Origin: Caldimonas sp. | Lineage (GTDB): Bacteria; Pseudomonadota; Gammaproteobacteria; Burkholderiales; Burkholderiaceae_C | Direction of reading: 5' to 3' | NCBI GenBank assembly: GCA_030150305.1 | Contig: JASLGD010000601.1 | Span: 1-12,439 of the forward strand | DNA length: 12,439 nucleotides | Part shown: in pieces, positions 1-6,935 of the stretch | Position numbering within the stretch: position 1 is the stretch's first letter | Layout of the letters: every line of letters starts with the position of its first letter | The notes under the pieces: generated by a model | What the model saw: only the letters and a program-made list of their open reading frames with translations | Database searches by the model: none | What the model was told of the DNA's origin: nothing | Translations under genes and position numbers: made by a program

Positions 1-1322
1 CGGCGCAGGAACATCGCCGCGGTGATCGCGCCGCCGGGACGGCCGCCGACGTTGGCCATGTCGGCGAAGTTGCTCTTCAGCGCCTCGTCGTACTCGTCGT
101 CGAGCGGCATCCGCCAGCACGGATCGAGCGCCGACTGGCTCGCCGCGAGCATCTTCGCGGCGACCGCGTCGTCGGCGCAGAAGAGCCCGGAGTGATGGTG
201 GCCGAGCGCGATCACGCACGCGCCGGTCAACGTCGCGACGTCGACGACCACCGCAGGCTTGAACCGCTCGGCGTAGGTGAGCGCGTCGCACAGGATGAGA
301 CGCCCTTCGGCGTCGGTGTTGAGGATCTCGACCGTCTGCCCGGACATGCTGGTGACGACGTCGCCCGGCTTGACGGCGTGGCCGCTCGGCATGTTGTCGC
401 ACGTCGGCACGAGGACGACGAGGTTGACGCGCGCCTTCAGCGATGCGACGGCGGCGAGCGTGCCGAGGACGCTGGCGGCGCCGCACATGTCGAACTTCAT
501 CTCGTCCATCTCGGCACCGGGCTTGAGCGAGATGCCGCCGGTGTCGAACGTGATTCCCTTGCCGACGAGCACGACCGGCGCCTGCGTCTTGGCGGCGCCG
601 TCGTAGCGCGCGACGATGAAGCGCGGCGGCTCGTCGGAGCCTTGCGCGACCGCGAGGAACGCGCCCATGCCGAGCTTCTCGATTTCCTTGCGATCGAGGA
701 CGTCCACTTCGAGGTCGAACTGCTTGCCGAGCTTCTTCGCCTGCTGGCCGAGCCAGGTCGGCGTGCATTCGTTGCCCGGACGGTTGCCGAACTCGCGCGC
801 GAGCGTCATCCCGGCGGCGACCGCCTCGCCCTGGCGAAGCCCTTGCTGGACCGCCTTCTGGTCGGCCTTCTGGCACAAGACCGTCACCGAGCTCGGCGTC
901 CACGTCGGCGTCGCGCTCGGCTTGGTGTGCGTGTACAGGTACGTCGCGTCGGCGACCGCGACGACGGCGGCCTCGGCGTGCGCCGCCGTCGCGCCCGCCG
1001 GCGCGGCGATCCCGAGCGTCTTCGCGCCGCTCGACTTCAGCAGCCCGAGCCCGGCCGCGACCGCTGACTTGAACGATTTCGCCGAGCCGTCGCCGGCGAC
1101 GACGACGGCGACGCGACGCGCGGCGACGCCCGCGGGCTGGTACGCGTAGAGCGCCTTGCCCTTCTTCAGCACGAGGTCGCCGTCGCTCACCGCCTTGCCG
1201 ACCAGCGCCGCGAGCGGCTTCGCGAGCGCCGGATCTGGACGCTCGCCGATGACCAGCACGAGCGCGTCGACGTCGACGTCGGCAAGCCCCGCCGGCGCGG
1301 CGGTCTGAGGTCTGAAGTCCAT
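1..1322 (-). CDS. pepA: Leucyl aminopeptidase (family M17), C-terminus cut off by window edge
   Basis: A cytosolic dinuclear-metal exopeptidase that removes N-terminal amino acids from peptides. In some bacteria it is also a DNA-binding accessory protein. Reading starts at the ATG complementary to 1320-1322 and runs off position 1, giving 440 complete codons of the roughly 500 usual for the family. The missing part is the end of the catalytic domain. All bovine-lens-type active-site positions are present at a constant offset of +5: K255, D260, K267, D278, D337, E339 and R341. They lie in the motifs VGKGITFDTGG, MKFDMCGAA and NTDAEGRL. The N-terminal half (about 1-170) is the poorly conserved regulatory domain. 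The gene is divergent from lptF, with only 30 bp between start codons, an arrangement common in betaproteobacteria. No frameshift is seen. Assignment is secure; the exact peptide specificity is not readable from sequence. Confidence 0.96.
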   Translation of the reverse strand, partial: MDFRPQTAAPAGLADVDVDALVLVIGERPDPALAKPLAALVGKAVSDGDLVLKKGKALYAYQPAGVAARRVAVVVAGDGSAKSFKSAVAAGLGLLKSSGAKTLGIAAPAGATAAHAEAAVVAVADATYLYTHTKPSATPTWTPSSVTVLCQKADQKAVQQGLRQGEAVAAGMTLAREFGNRPGNECTPTWLGQQAKKLGKQFDLEVDVLDRKEIEKLGMGAFLAVAQGSDEPPRFIVARYDGAAKTQAPVVLVGKGITFDTGGISLKPGAEMDEMKFDMCGAASVLGTLAAVASLKARVNLVVLVPTCDNMPSGHAVKPGDVVTSMSGQTVEILNTDAEGRLILCDALTYAERFKPAVVVDVATLTGACVIALGHHHSGLFCADDAVAAKMLAASQSALDPCWRMPLDDEYDEALKSNFADMANVGGRPGGAITAAMFLR

Positions 1323-1325
1323 AAT
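1320..1325 (+). promoter_or_regulatory. Candidate -10 box of the lptF promoter, overlapping the pepA start codon
   Basis: CATAAT matches TATAAT at five of six positions in an otherwise very GC-rich setting. Transcription would begin near 1332 and leave a leader of about 21 nt before the lptF ATG at 1353. The box includes the complement of the pepA start codon, so polymerase here would cover the pepA initiation site. No convincing -35 hexamer is visible 16-18 bp upstream, where the sequence is GC-rich pepA coding DNA. Confidence 0.4.
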
Positions 1326-1334
1326 TCCCGCGGT

Positions 1335-1346
1335 CTCTTACAAGAG
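1335..1346. promoter_or_regulatory. Inverted repeat in the pepA/lptF divergent gap; its right arm is the probable lptF ribosome binding site
   Basis: CTCTT (1335-1339) and AAGAG (1342-1346) are perfect inverted arms around AC. On the plus strand AAGAG lies 6 nt before the lptF ATG and fits a Shine-Dalgarno site. On the minus strand the other arm also reads AAGAG, 12 nt before the pepA ATG, which is rather far. The repeat could also be a small operator, but the arms are short and chance is possible. Confidence 0.4.
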
Positions 1347-1352
1347 CCGACG

Positions 1353-1358
1353 ATGTTA
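1353..1358 (-). promoter_or_regulatory. Weak candidate -10 box for pepA
   Basis: Read on the minus strand this is TAACAT, which agrees with TATAAT at four positions. It would place the pepA transcription start near 1346 and give a leader of about 24 nt. It lies inside the first codons of lptF. No good -35 box is visible upstream, so this is only a candidate. Confidence 0.2.
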
Positions 1359-2468
1359 TTCGATTCGACATTGCGTCGAGAGCTGGCGCGCAACTTCGGC
1401 GCGACGCTCGTGATCATCTTGACGATCGTGCTCACGATCATGTTCATCCGCAATCTCGGCCAGGCCGCGGGCGGACGGATCGCGCCGCAGGACGTCATGC
1501 TCCTGCTTGCCTACATCGGGCTCGGGCAGCTGTCGACGATGCTCGGGCTGTCGCTCTTCATCGCCGTCGTCGCGACGCTGTCGCGGATGTACCGCGCGAG
1601 CGAGATGACGATCTGGTTCGCGAGCGGCGTGCCGCTCAGCCGCTTCGTCGCCCCGGTCCTCAACACGAGCTGGCCGGTGCTGCTCCTGATCGCGCTGCTG
1701 GCGCTCTTCGTCTGGCCGTGGCAGAACGAGCAGAGCGCGGTGCTGCGCGACCAGTTCGAGCGCCGCTCCGACCTCTCGCGCATCGCGCCCGGGCAATTCC
1801 AGACGTCGGCCGACGGCGAGCGGACGTTCTTCTTCGAGGGCAGCGCCAGCAACGCCGCGATCGGCCGCAACGTCTTCATCGTCGCCCGGCACAACGGCGT
1901 CGAGTCGGTGACGTCGGCGAAGTCGGGAACGATCGAGAACGAAGGCGACGGCCGCGTGCTCGTCCTCGCGAAGGGCCAGCGCAACGAGGAGGACGCGCAG
2001 ACGGGCGAGAAGACGCTGTCGCGCTTCGAGACGTACCGCACCGAGGCGAGCGAGCGCGTCCGCAGCGCGACCGGGACGCTCGCGCCGCGGGCGCTGCCGA
2101 CCGCCGACCTGATGCGCCACCCCACGCCGCCCAACCAGGGCGAGCTCGCGTGGCGCCTCGGCCTCGTCCTCGCCGCCGCCAACATGATGGTGCTCGGCGT
2201 CGGCATGTCGGCGTCGAACCCGCGCCACGCGAGCAACTGGAACCTGCTGTTCGCGCTGCTCGGCTTCTTCGCGTACTACAACTTCATCAATCTCTCGCAG
2301 GCGTGGGTGACCACGGGCCGCGTCGGGCTCGGCACGGTGCTCGTCGCCGGCCACGGCGGCGCCTTCGTGTTCGCGCTCGCCCTCCTCTGGTGGCGCGAGA
2401 ACGCGATGCGGCGCGTCCCGGGATTTCGCCGGCGCCGGCGCCGCCCGGTCGCGGCGGCGGCCGCATGA
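1353..2468 (+). CDS. lptF: LPS export ABC transporter permease LptF
   Basis: One of the two inner-membrane permeases of the LptB2FG complex, which extracts lipopolysaccharide from the inner membrane and passes it to the LptC/LptA bridge. The 371-residue protein has the YjgP/YjgQ layout. There are three N-terminal membrane segments (about 15-34, 50-76 and 104-122), a periplasmic beta-jellyroll region (about 125-262), and three C-terminal membrane segments (about 266-287, 296-318 and 326-347). The cytoplasmic coupling helix, SEMTIWFASG at 83-92, keeps Glu84, the residue at the LptB interface in E. coli LptF. The start is supported by AAGAG 6 nt upstream and by the typical N-terminus with an LxRE-like segment. 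The tail (about 353-371) is unusually Arg- and Ala-rich. The stop overlaps the lptG start as ATGA, so translation is probably coupled. Confidence 0.96.
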   Translation: MLFDSTLRRELARNFGATLVIILTIVLTIMFIRNLGQAAGGRIAPQDVMLLLAYIGLGQLSTMLGLSLFIAVVATLSRMYRASEMTIWFASGVPLSRFVAPVLNTSWPVLLLIALLALFVWPWQNEQSAVLRDQFERRSDLSRIAPGQFQTSADGERTFFFEGSASNAAIGRNVFIVARHNGVESVTSAKSGTIENEGDGRVLVLAKGQRNEEDAQTGEKTLSRFETYRTEASERVRSATGTLAPRALPTADLMRHPTPPNQGELAWRLGLVLAAANMMVLGVGMSASNPRHASNWNLLFALLGFFAYYNFINLSQAWVTTGRVGLGTVLVAGHGGAFVFALALLWWRENAMRRVPGFRRRRRRPVAAAAA

Positions 2469-3565
2469 GGACGGTCCGCAAGCTGTTCCGGGCCGACATC
2501 GCGAGCGCCGTCGTCTTCGTCGCGGTCGCGTTCCTCGCGCTCTTCTTCTTCATCGATTTCGTCGACGAGCTGCGCGACGTCGGCTCGCGCGGCTACACCG
2601 CGGCGCACGCGGCCGCCTACTCGCTGCTGCTCGCGCCCGGACACCTGTACGAGCTGATGCCGATCGCGGTCCTGATCGGAACCATCTACGGGCTCGCCCG
2701 CCTCGCGCAGACGTCGCAGTACACGATCCTGCGCACCGGCGGGCTCGGCCCCGGCCGCGCGCTGAGGCTGCTGACGGGCCTCGCGCTCGTGTTCGGCGCG
2801 GTCACCTACGTCGTCGGCGACTACGTCGCGCCGTTCAGCGAGCGCGTCGCGAGCCAGCTGCGCGCCGGATTCAGCGGCGGCCTGAAGCTCGAGCGCTCGG
2901 GCGCCTGGATCAAGGAGCGCTCGCCCGACGGCGAGCGCAGCTATTCGATCAACGTCGGCAGCGCCGAGCGCGGCACGCTGCTGCGCAACGTCCGCATCTT
3001 CGAGTTCGACGCCGACGGCCGCCTCGTGACGCGCACCGTCGCTGCCGAGGCCGACGTGGCGCGCGACGGCACCTGGCTGCTGCGCGACGTGACCGTGACG
3101 CGCTGGCACGAAGCCGGCGTCGAATCGTCGGCGCGCGAGGAGCATCTCGCGACGAGCCAATGGCAGAGCTCGCTGTCGCCGAAGGTCGTCGCCGCCGCGG
3201 TGCTTCCGGTGACGACGATGTCGACGATCGAGCTCTGGCGCTACATCGCCCACCTCACCGAGAACGACCAGGCGGTGCAGCTGCAGAAGATCCAGTTCTG
3301 GAACCGCGCCCTCTATCCCTTCGTCTCGCTCGTCATGGTCGGACTCGCGCTGCCGTTCGCGTACCTGCACGCGCGCGCCGGCGGCGTCAGCATGAAGGTC
3401 TTCGCCGGAATCATGATCGGCGTCAGCTTCGTCCTCCTCAACAACGTCTTTCGCCACCTCGGCCTGCTCGGCAACTGGACGCCGTGGCTCGTCGCCGCGA
3501 CGCCGGGGGCGCTCTATCTCGCGCTCTCGCTCGCCGCGTTCAGCTGGCTGGTGCGCTTCCGCTGA
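2465..3565 (+). CDS. lptG: LPS export ABC transporter permease LptG
   Basis: Partner of LptF in the LptB2FG lipopolysaccharide extractor; an inner-membrane protein of 366 residues. It has the same fold: membrane segments at about 12-33, 56-80 and 100-122, a periplasmic jellyroll (about 125-275), and membrane segments at about 283-302, 311-328 and 337-362. The ATG at 2465 overlaps the lptF stop by 4 bp. A longer open frame upstream is a shadow of lptF. FWNRALYPFVSLVMVGLALPFAY (about 278-300) is typical of the family, although the full motif is longer than I quote from any single conserved block. One oddity is the coupling helix after TM3 (SQYTILRTGG, about 84-93). It has Gln85 where E. coli LptG has Glu88 and where relatives usually have Glu. 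The lptB, lptA and lptC genes are not in this window, which is normal since they sit elsewhere. Confidence 0.95.
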   Translation: MRTVRKLFRADIASAVVFVAVAFLALFFFIDFVDELRDVGSRGYTAAHAAAYSLLLAPGHLYELMPIAVLIGTIYGLARLAQTSQYTILRTGGLGPGRALRLLTGLALVFGAVTYVVGDYVAPFSERVASQLRAGFSGGLKLERSGAWIKERSPDGERSYSINVGSAERGTLLRNVRIFEFDADGRLVTRTVAAEADVARDGTWLLRDVTVTRWHEAGVESSAREEHLATSQWQSSLSPKVVAAAVLPVTTMSTIELWRYIAHLTENDQAVQLQKIQFWNRALYPFVSLVMVGLALPFAYLHARAGGVSMKVFAGIMIGVSFVLLNNVFRHLGLLGNWTPWLVAATPGALYLALSLAAFSWLVRFR

Positions 3566-3576
3566 GGCTGCGAGCG

Positions 3577-3969
3577 ATGGCGCAGACGCTCGTCCTCTTC
3601 GCGCACGGCGCGCGCGACCCGCGCTGGTCCGAGCCGTTCGAGTCGGTCGCCGAGCGCATCCGCGCCGCCGCGCCCGGCCTGCCGGTCGTGCTCGCGTACC
3701 TGGAGCTGATGCAGCCGACGCTCGATGCGGCGGTCGACGCCGCGGTCGACGCCGGCGCGACGATCGTCGACATCGTGCCGCTCTTCCTCGGCACCGGCGG
3801 CCACGTGCGCCACGATCTGCCTCCGCTCGTCGACGCGCTGCGCGGCGCGCACCCCGGGGTCGCGATCCGGCTGCACGCCGCGATCGGCGAGCACGCCGCG
3901 GTCAGCGAGGCGATGGCGCGCGCGGCGCTCGCCGCCGCCGGGGTCGGCGAACGACCCGCTGAACCATAA
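3577..3969 (+). CDS. cbiX: Short CbiX/SirB-type sirohydrochlorin chelatase
   Basis: A 130-residue cytosolic class II chelatase of the short CbiX type, which works as a homodimer and inserts Co2+ or Fe2+ into sirohydrochlorin. Visible family features are LVLFAHGARDP at the N-terminus with His10, YLELMQPT with Glu43, and LGTGGHVRHDLP with His76 and His79. His10, Glu43 and His76 correspond to the metal/catalytic positions of the family. The ATG at 3577 lies 11 nt after the lptG stop. The longer frame upstream is lptG read out of frame. A perfect 12-bp tandem duplication (3730-3753) encodes AVDAAVDA. The position just before cysB suggests siroheme production for assimilatory sulfite reductase, so ferrochelatase activity is more likely than cobalt insertion; this is inference from context. 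Confidence 0.88.
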   Translation: MAQTLVLFAHGARDPRWSEPFESVAERIRAAAPGLPVVLAYLELMQPTLDAAVDAAVDAGATIVDIVPLFLGTGGHVRHDLPPLVDALRGAHPGVAIRLHAAIGEHAAVSEAMARAALAAAGVGERPAEP

Positions 3970-3970
3970 T
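3965..3970 (+). promoter_or_regulatory. Candidate -10 box of an internal cysB promoter
   Basis: CATAAT overlaps the cbiX stop codon and is a five-of-six match to TATAAT. The cysB ATG is only 10 nt after it, so a transcript starting 6-7 nt downstream would have a leader of about 4 nt or less. No Shine-Dalgarno sequence is visible before cysB, which fits a near-leaderless message. The -35 region (about 3942-3947) is GC-rich and unconvincing. Confidence 0.35.
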
Positions 3971-3980
3971 CGGCCGCGCA

Positions 3981-4925
3981 ATGAACCTCCACCAGTTCAG
4001 GTTCGTCCAGGAGGCGGTCCGCCGCGATCTCAACCTGACCGAAACCGCCAAGGCGCTCTTCACGTCGCAGCCCGGCGTCTCCAAGGCGATCCTCGAGCTC
4101 GAGGGCGAGCTCGGCGTCGACATCTTCGCTCGCCACGGCAAGCGGTTGCGCCGCATCACCGAGCCCGGCCGCGAGGTGCTGAAGTCGATCGAGGTGATCA
4201 TGCGCGAGGTCGGCAACCTCAAGAAGATCGGCGACGAGTTCTCGAAGCAGGACGCCGGCACCCTCTCGATCGCGACGACGCACAGCCAGGCGCGCTACTT
4301 CCTGCCGGCGCCGATCGCGCAGATGAGGAAGCGCTTCCCCAAGGTCAACATCAGCCTGCACCAGGGCACTCCAGAGCAGGTCGCGAAGATGGTGTACGAA
4401 GAGGTCGCCGACTTCGGCCTCGCGACCGAGTCGCTCGACGACTTCGCCGACCTCGTGACGCTGCCGTGCTACGCGTGGCAGCACGTTCTCGTGCTGCCGC
4501 TCGGCCATCCGCTCGCGCAGGCCGACCGCATCTCGATCGAGGACCTCGCGCCGCTGCCGCTGATCTCGTACCACCCGGCGTTCTCGGGCAGGAAGCGCGT
4601 CGACCAGGCGTTCGCGACGCGAAAGCTCGTTCCCAACGTCGTCCTCGAGGCGATCGACGCCGACGTCATCAAGACGTACGTGCGGCTCGGCCTCGGCATC
4701 GGCATCGTCGCCGAGATCGCGATGCGCGAGGAAGGCACCGGCTCCGACCTGATCGCGCGACCGGTCGGCCACCTGTTCGGCCAGAACATCACGCGCATCG
4801 CGTTCAAGCGCGGCGCCTACCTGCGCAACTTCGTCTACGCGTTCGCCGAGATGACGTCCGATCGCCTGACGCGGCCGCTGGTCGAGCGGGCGATGGCCGG
4901 CGACGCGCACGACTACCAGCTATGA
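3981..4925 (+). CDS. cysB: LysR-type transcriptional regulator of the CysB family
   Basis: Master activator of sulfate assimilation genes. In enterobacteria it responds to N-acetylserine (inducer) and to sulfide or thiosulfate (anti-inducers). The 314-residue length fits (E. coli CysB has 324). The N-terminal winged HTH (about 1-60) contains TAKALFTSQPGVSKAI, nearly the CysB signature. A linker helix (about 62-90) leads to the substrate domain (about 93-300). The effector loop reads ATTHSQARY at 98-106, with Thr100, Ser102 and Gln103 matching the E. coli Thr100/Thr102/Gln103 ligand set. Ser102 is a conservative change. The start matches other CysB proteins (M-N-L-H-Q-F-R-F). The gene follows cbiX by 11 nt and its TGA overlaps the next ATG. 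Betaproteobacteria usually carry one CysB-type protein here. A Cbl-like role in sulfonate use cannot be excluded. Confidence 0.93.
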   Translation: MNLHQFRFVQEAVRRDLNLTETAKALFTSQPGVSKAILELEGELGVDIFARHGKRLRRITEPGREVLKSIEVIMREVGNLKKIGDEFSKQDAGTLSIATTHSQARYFLPAPIAQMRKRFPKVNISLHQGTPEQVAKMVYEEVADFGLATESLDDFADLVTLPCYAWQHVLVLPLGHPLAQADRISIEDLAPLPLISYHPAFSGRKRVDQAFATRKLVPNVVLEAIDADVIKTYVRLGLGIGIVAEIAMREEGTGSDLIARPVGHLFGQNITRIAFKRGAYLRNFVYAFAEMTSDRLTRPLVERAMAGDAHDYQL

Positions 4926-6103
4926 GCGCGGTCCGCGCCGAGCCCGCGCAACCGGGCCGCGTCCCCCACGTCGAGAGCCGTCTGCCCGACGTCGGGACGA
5001 CGATCTTCACGGTGATGTCGGCGCTCGCGAGCGAGCGCGGCGCGGTCAACCTCGGCCAGGGCTTCCCCGACTTCGACTGCGACCCGAAGCTCGTCGACGC
5101 CGTCGACGCGGCGATGCGCGCCGGCCTCAACCAGTACCCGCCGATGACCGGCGTCGCCATCCTGCGCGAGCGGATCGCCGCCAAGATCGAGGCGCTCTAC
5201 GGCCGCCGCTACGACCCGGTCACCGAGATCACGGTGACGGCGGGAGCGACGCAGGCGATCCTGACCGCGGTGCTCGCGTTCGTCGGTCCGGGCGACGAGG
5301 TCATCGTGCTCGACCCGTGCTACGACAGCTATGCGCCCAACGTCGCGCTCGCCGGCGGCCGCACGGTGCACGTGCCGCTCGTGCCGGGCAGCTTCGCACC
5401 CGACTTCGATCGCATCGCCGCCGCGCTCTCGCCGCGCACGCGCGCGCTGATCGTCAACTCGCCGCACAACCCGAGCGGCACGGTGTGGTCGGACGCCGAC
5501 ATGCGAAGGCTCGAGGAGCTGCTCGCGCCGACCGACGTCGTGGTCATCAGCGACGAGGTCTACGAGCACATGGTCTACGAAGGCGAGCACCAGAGCGCGG
5601 CGCGCTTCCCCGGCCTCGCCGCGCGCACCGTCGTCGTCTCGAGCTTCGGCAAGACCTACCACGTCACCGGCTGGAAGGTCGGCTACGCGACCGCGCCCGC
5701 GCCGCTCAGCGCCGAGTTCCGCAAGGTCCACCAGTTCAACGTCTTCACCGTCAACACGCCGATGCAGCACGGCCTGGCGACGCACCTCGCCGACCCCTCG
5801 CACCACCAGCAGCTGCCGGCGTTCTACCGCGCCAAGCGCGACCGCTTCCGCGCCGGGCTCGCGAAGACGCGGCTGCGCATGCTGCCGTGCCAGGGCACGT
5901 ACTTCCAGTGCGTCGACTACTCGGCGGTGAGCGACCTCGGCGACGACGCGTTCTGCCGCTGGCTGACGGCCGAGGTCGGCGTCGCCGCGATCCCGCTCTC
6001 GGCGTTCTACGTCGACGGCTTCGACCAGCACATCGCGCGCTTCTGCTTCGCGAAGAAGGACGAGACGCTCGACCTCGCGCTCGAGCGGTTGCGCAAGCTC
6101 TGA
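4922..6103 (+). CDS. ybdL: Methionine aminotransferase, YbdL-like (PLP fold type I)
   Basis: A PLP-dependent aminotransferase of class I/II, 393 residues, very close in pattern to E. coli YbdL, which prefers methionine and also accepts aromatic amino acids or histidine. Key elements are LGQGFPDFD (44-52), NQYPPMTG (70-77), TAGATQA (106-112) for the phosphate-binding region, and NSPHNPSG with Asn183. ISDEVYEH carries Asp211, SSFGKTYHVTGWK carries the Schiff-base Lys244, and IARFCFAKK has Arg373 for the substrate carboxylate. The start overlaps the cysB stop as ATGA. No Shine-Dalgarno site is visible, which suggests translational coupling. Coupling to cysB and to a siroheme chelatase supports a role in sulfur amino acid turnover, such as the last step of methionine salvage from 4-methylthio-2-oxobutanoate. 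Kynurenine/glutamine-K aminotransferase activity is the alternative. Confidence 0.9.
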   Translation: MSAVRAEPAQPGRVPHVESRLPDVGTTIFTVMSALASERGAVNLGQGFPDFDCDPKLVDAVDAAMRAGLNQYPPMTGVAILRERIAAKIEALYGRRYDPVTEITVTAGATQAILTAVLAFVGPGDEVIVLDPCYDSYAPNVALAGGRTVHVPLVPGSFAPDFDRIAAALSPRTRALIVNSPHNPSGTVWSDADMRRLEELLAPTDVVVISDEVYEHMVYEGEHQSAARFPGLAARTVVVSSFGKTYHVTGWKVGYATAPAPLSAEFRKVHQFNVFTVNTPMQHGLATHLADPSHHQQLPAFYRAKRDRFRAGLAKTRLRMLPCQGTYFQCVDYSAVSDLGDDAFCRWLTAEVGVAAIPLSAFYVDGFDQHIARFCFAKKDETLDLALERLRKL

Positions 6104-6117
6104 GGCGATTCGCCGCG

Positions 6118-6897
6118 ATGCCCTCCGAACTGCAGACCGAGCGACGCGGCACGACTCTCGTGCTGACCATCAGCGACCCGGCGTCGCGCAACACGCTCTC
6201 CGCGCAGGTGATCGCTGCCGGGATCGAGGCGATGAGCGTGGCCGAGTCGAACCCGGAGGTGCGCTGCGTCGTCGTCCAGGGCGCGGCCGGCCACTTCTGC
6301 GCCGGCGGCAACGTCCACGGCCTCGTCGAGCGGCGCGCGGCGGGCGAAGCTGCGCAGCGGCGCATGCTCGAGGACCTGCACCACTGGATCGAGACGATCG
6401 CGAGCTTTCCGAAGCCGGTGATCGCCGCGGTCGAAGGCGCCGCCGCCGGCGCCGGCTTCTCGCTCGCGCTCGGCTGCGACCTGATCATCGCGGCGTCCGA
6501 CGCGCGCTTCGTCGTCTCGCACGGCAAGCTCGGCCTTTCTCCCGACGGCGGCGCGACCGCACGGCTCGCCGAAGCGCTGCCGCCGGCGCTCGTCAAGCAG
6601 CTGATCTGGCTCGCAGAGCCTGTCACCGCGGCGACATTGCACGAGCGCGGCCTCGTCGCGCTCGTCAGCATGCCGGGCAACGCGCTCGCCGACGCGCTCA
6701 TCCTCGCCGAGCGACTCGCGGCGCTCGCGCCGGGCGCGGTCGCGAGCGTCAAGGACCTGGTCGCGCAGGCGCCTCGCCGCACGCTGGGCGAGCAGCTCGC
6801 CGCCGAGCGCGACCACTTCCTTTCCAACCTCTTCGCCGCCGACGGCGCCGAAGGGCTGCGCGCGTTCGTCGAGAAGCGCGCGCCGCGCTTTTCTTGA
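6118..6897 (+). CDS. Enoyl-CoA hydratase/isomerase family protein (crotonase fold; alternative oxepin-CoA hydrolase-like)
   Basis: A 259-residue crotonase-fold protein acting on an acyl-CoA thioester. The oxyanion hole is formed by HFCAGGN (59-65) and AAAGAGFSLALGCDL (108-122). The two Glu residues of rat enoyl-CoA hydratase (Glu144 and Glu164) align here with about His135 and Gln161, so classic hydratase chemistry is doubtful. An Asp at 143 in GLSPDGG resembles the acidic residue of PaaG-type isomerases. The overall pattern (N-terminus, AAGIEAMS, AFPKP-like FPKPVIAAVEGAAAG) recalls a Burkholderiales group often annotated as oxepin-CoA hydrolase, alternative type. That is from memory and not a search. 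The gene begins 14 nt after the aminotransferase stop, with GAGG at 6102-6105 as a distant possible ribosome site. The true substrate is unknown. Isomerisation or hydration in fatty-acid or aromatic CoA breakdown are both possible. Confidence 0.85.
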   Translation: MPSELQTERRGTTLVLTISDPASRNTLSAQVIAAGIEAMSVAESNPEVRCVVVQGAAGHFCAGGNVHGLVERRAAGEAAQRRMLEDLHHWIETIASFPKPVIAAVEGAAAGAGFSLALGCDLIIAASDARFVVSHGKLGLSPDGGATARLAEALPPALVKQLIWLAEPVTAATLHERGLVALVSMPGNALADALILAERLAALAPGAVASVKDLVAQAPRRTLGEQLAAERDHFLSNLFAADGAEGLRAFVEKRAPRFS

Positions 6898-6935
6898 CGG
6901 CGCGGACGCCGCACTGTCACCTGAGCGACCGCGCC

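Noticed and set aside
192..1149. Plus-strand open frames across the pepA region
   Set aside because: They are antisense to pepA, whose active-site residues are all present on the minus strand.
1265..1283. GTCGAC-type short tandem repeat near the pepA start
   Set aside because: It encodes alternating Asp-Val in the N-terminal domain of PepA; simple codon reuse.
2276..3457. 393-residue open frame antisense to lptF/lptG
   Set aside because: Low-complexity Arg/Asp/Glu/Val composition and no motif; a shadow of lptG.
3730..3753. Perfect 12-bp tandem repeat in the chelatase gene
   Set aside because: It encodes a helical AVDAAVDA segment in frame and within normal protein length, so it is ordinary coding redundancy, not a repeat element.
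6104..6114. GGCGA-T-TCGCC inverted repeat before the crotonase gene
   Set aside because: Five-base arms in GC-rich DNA inside a 14-nt operon gap; not distinguishable from chance.
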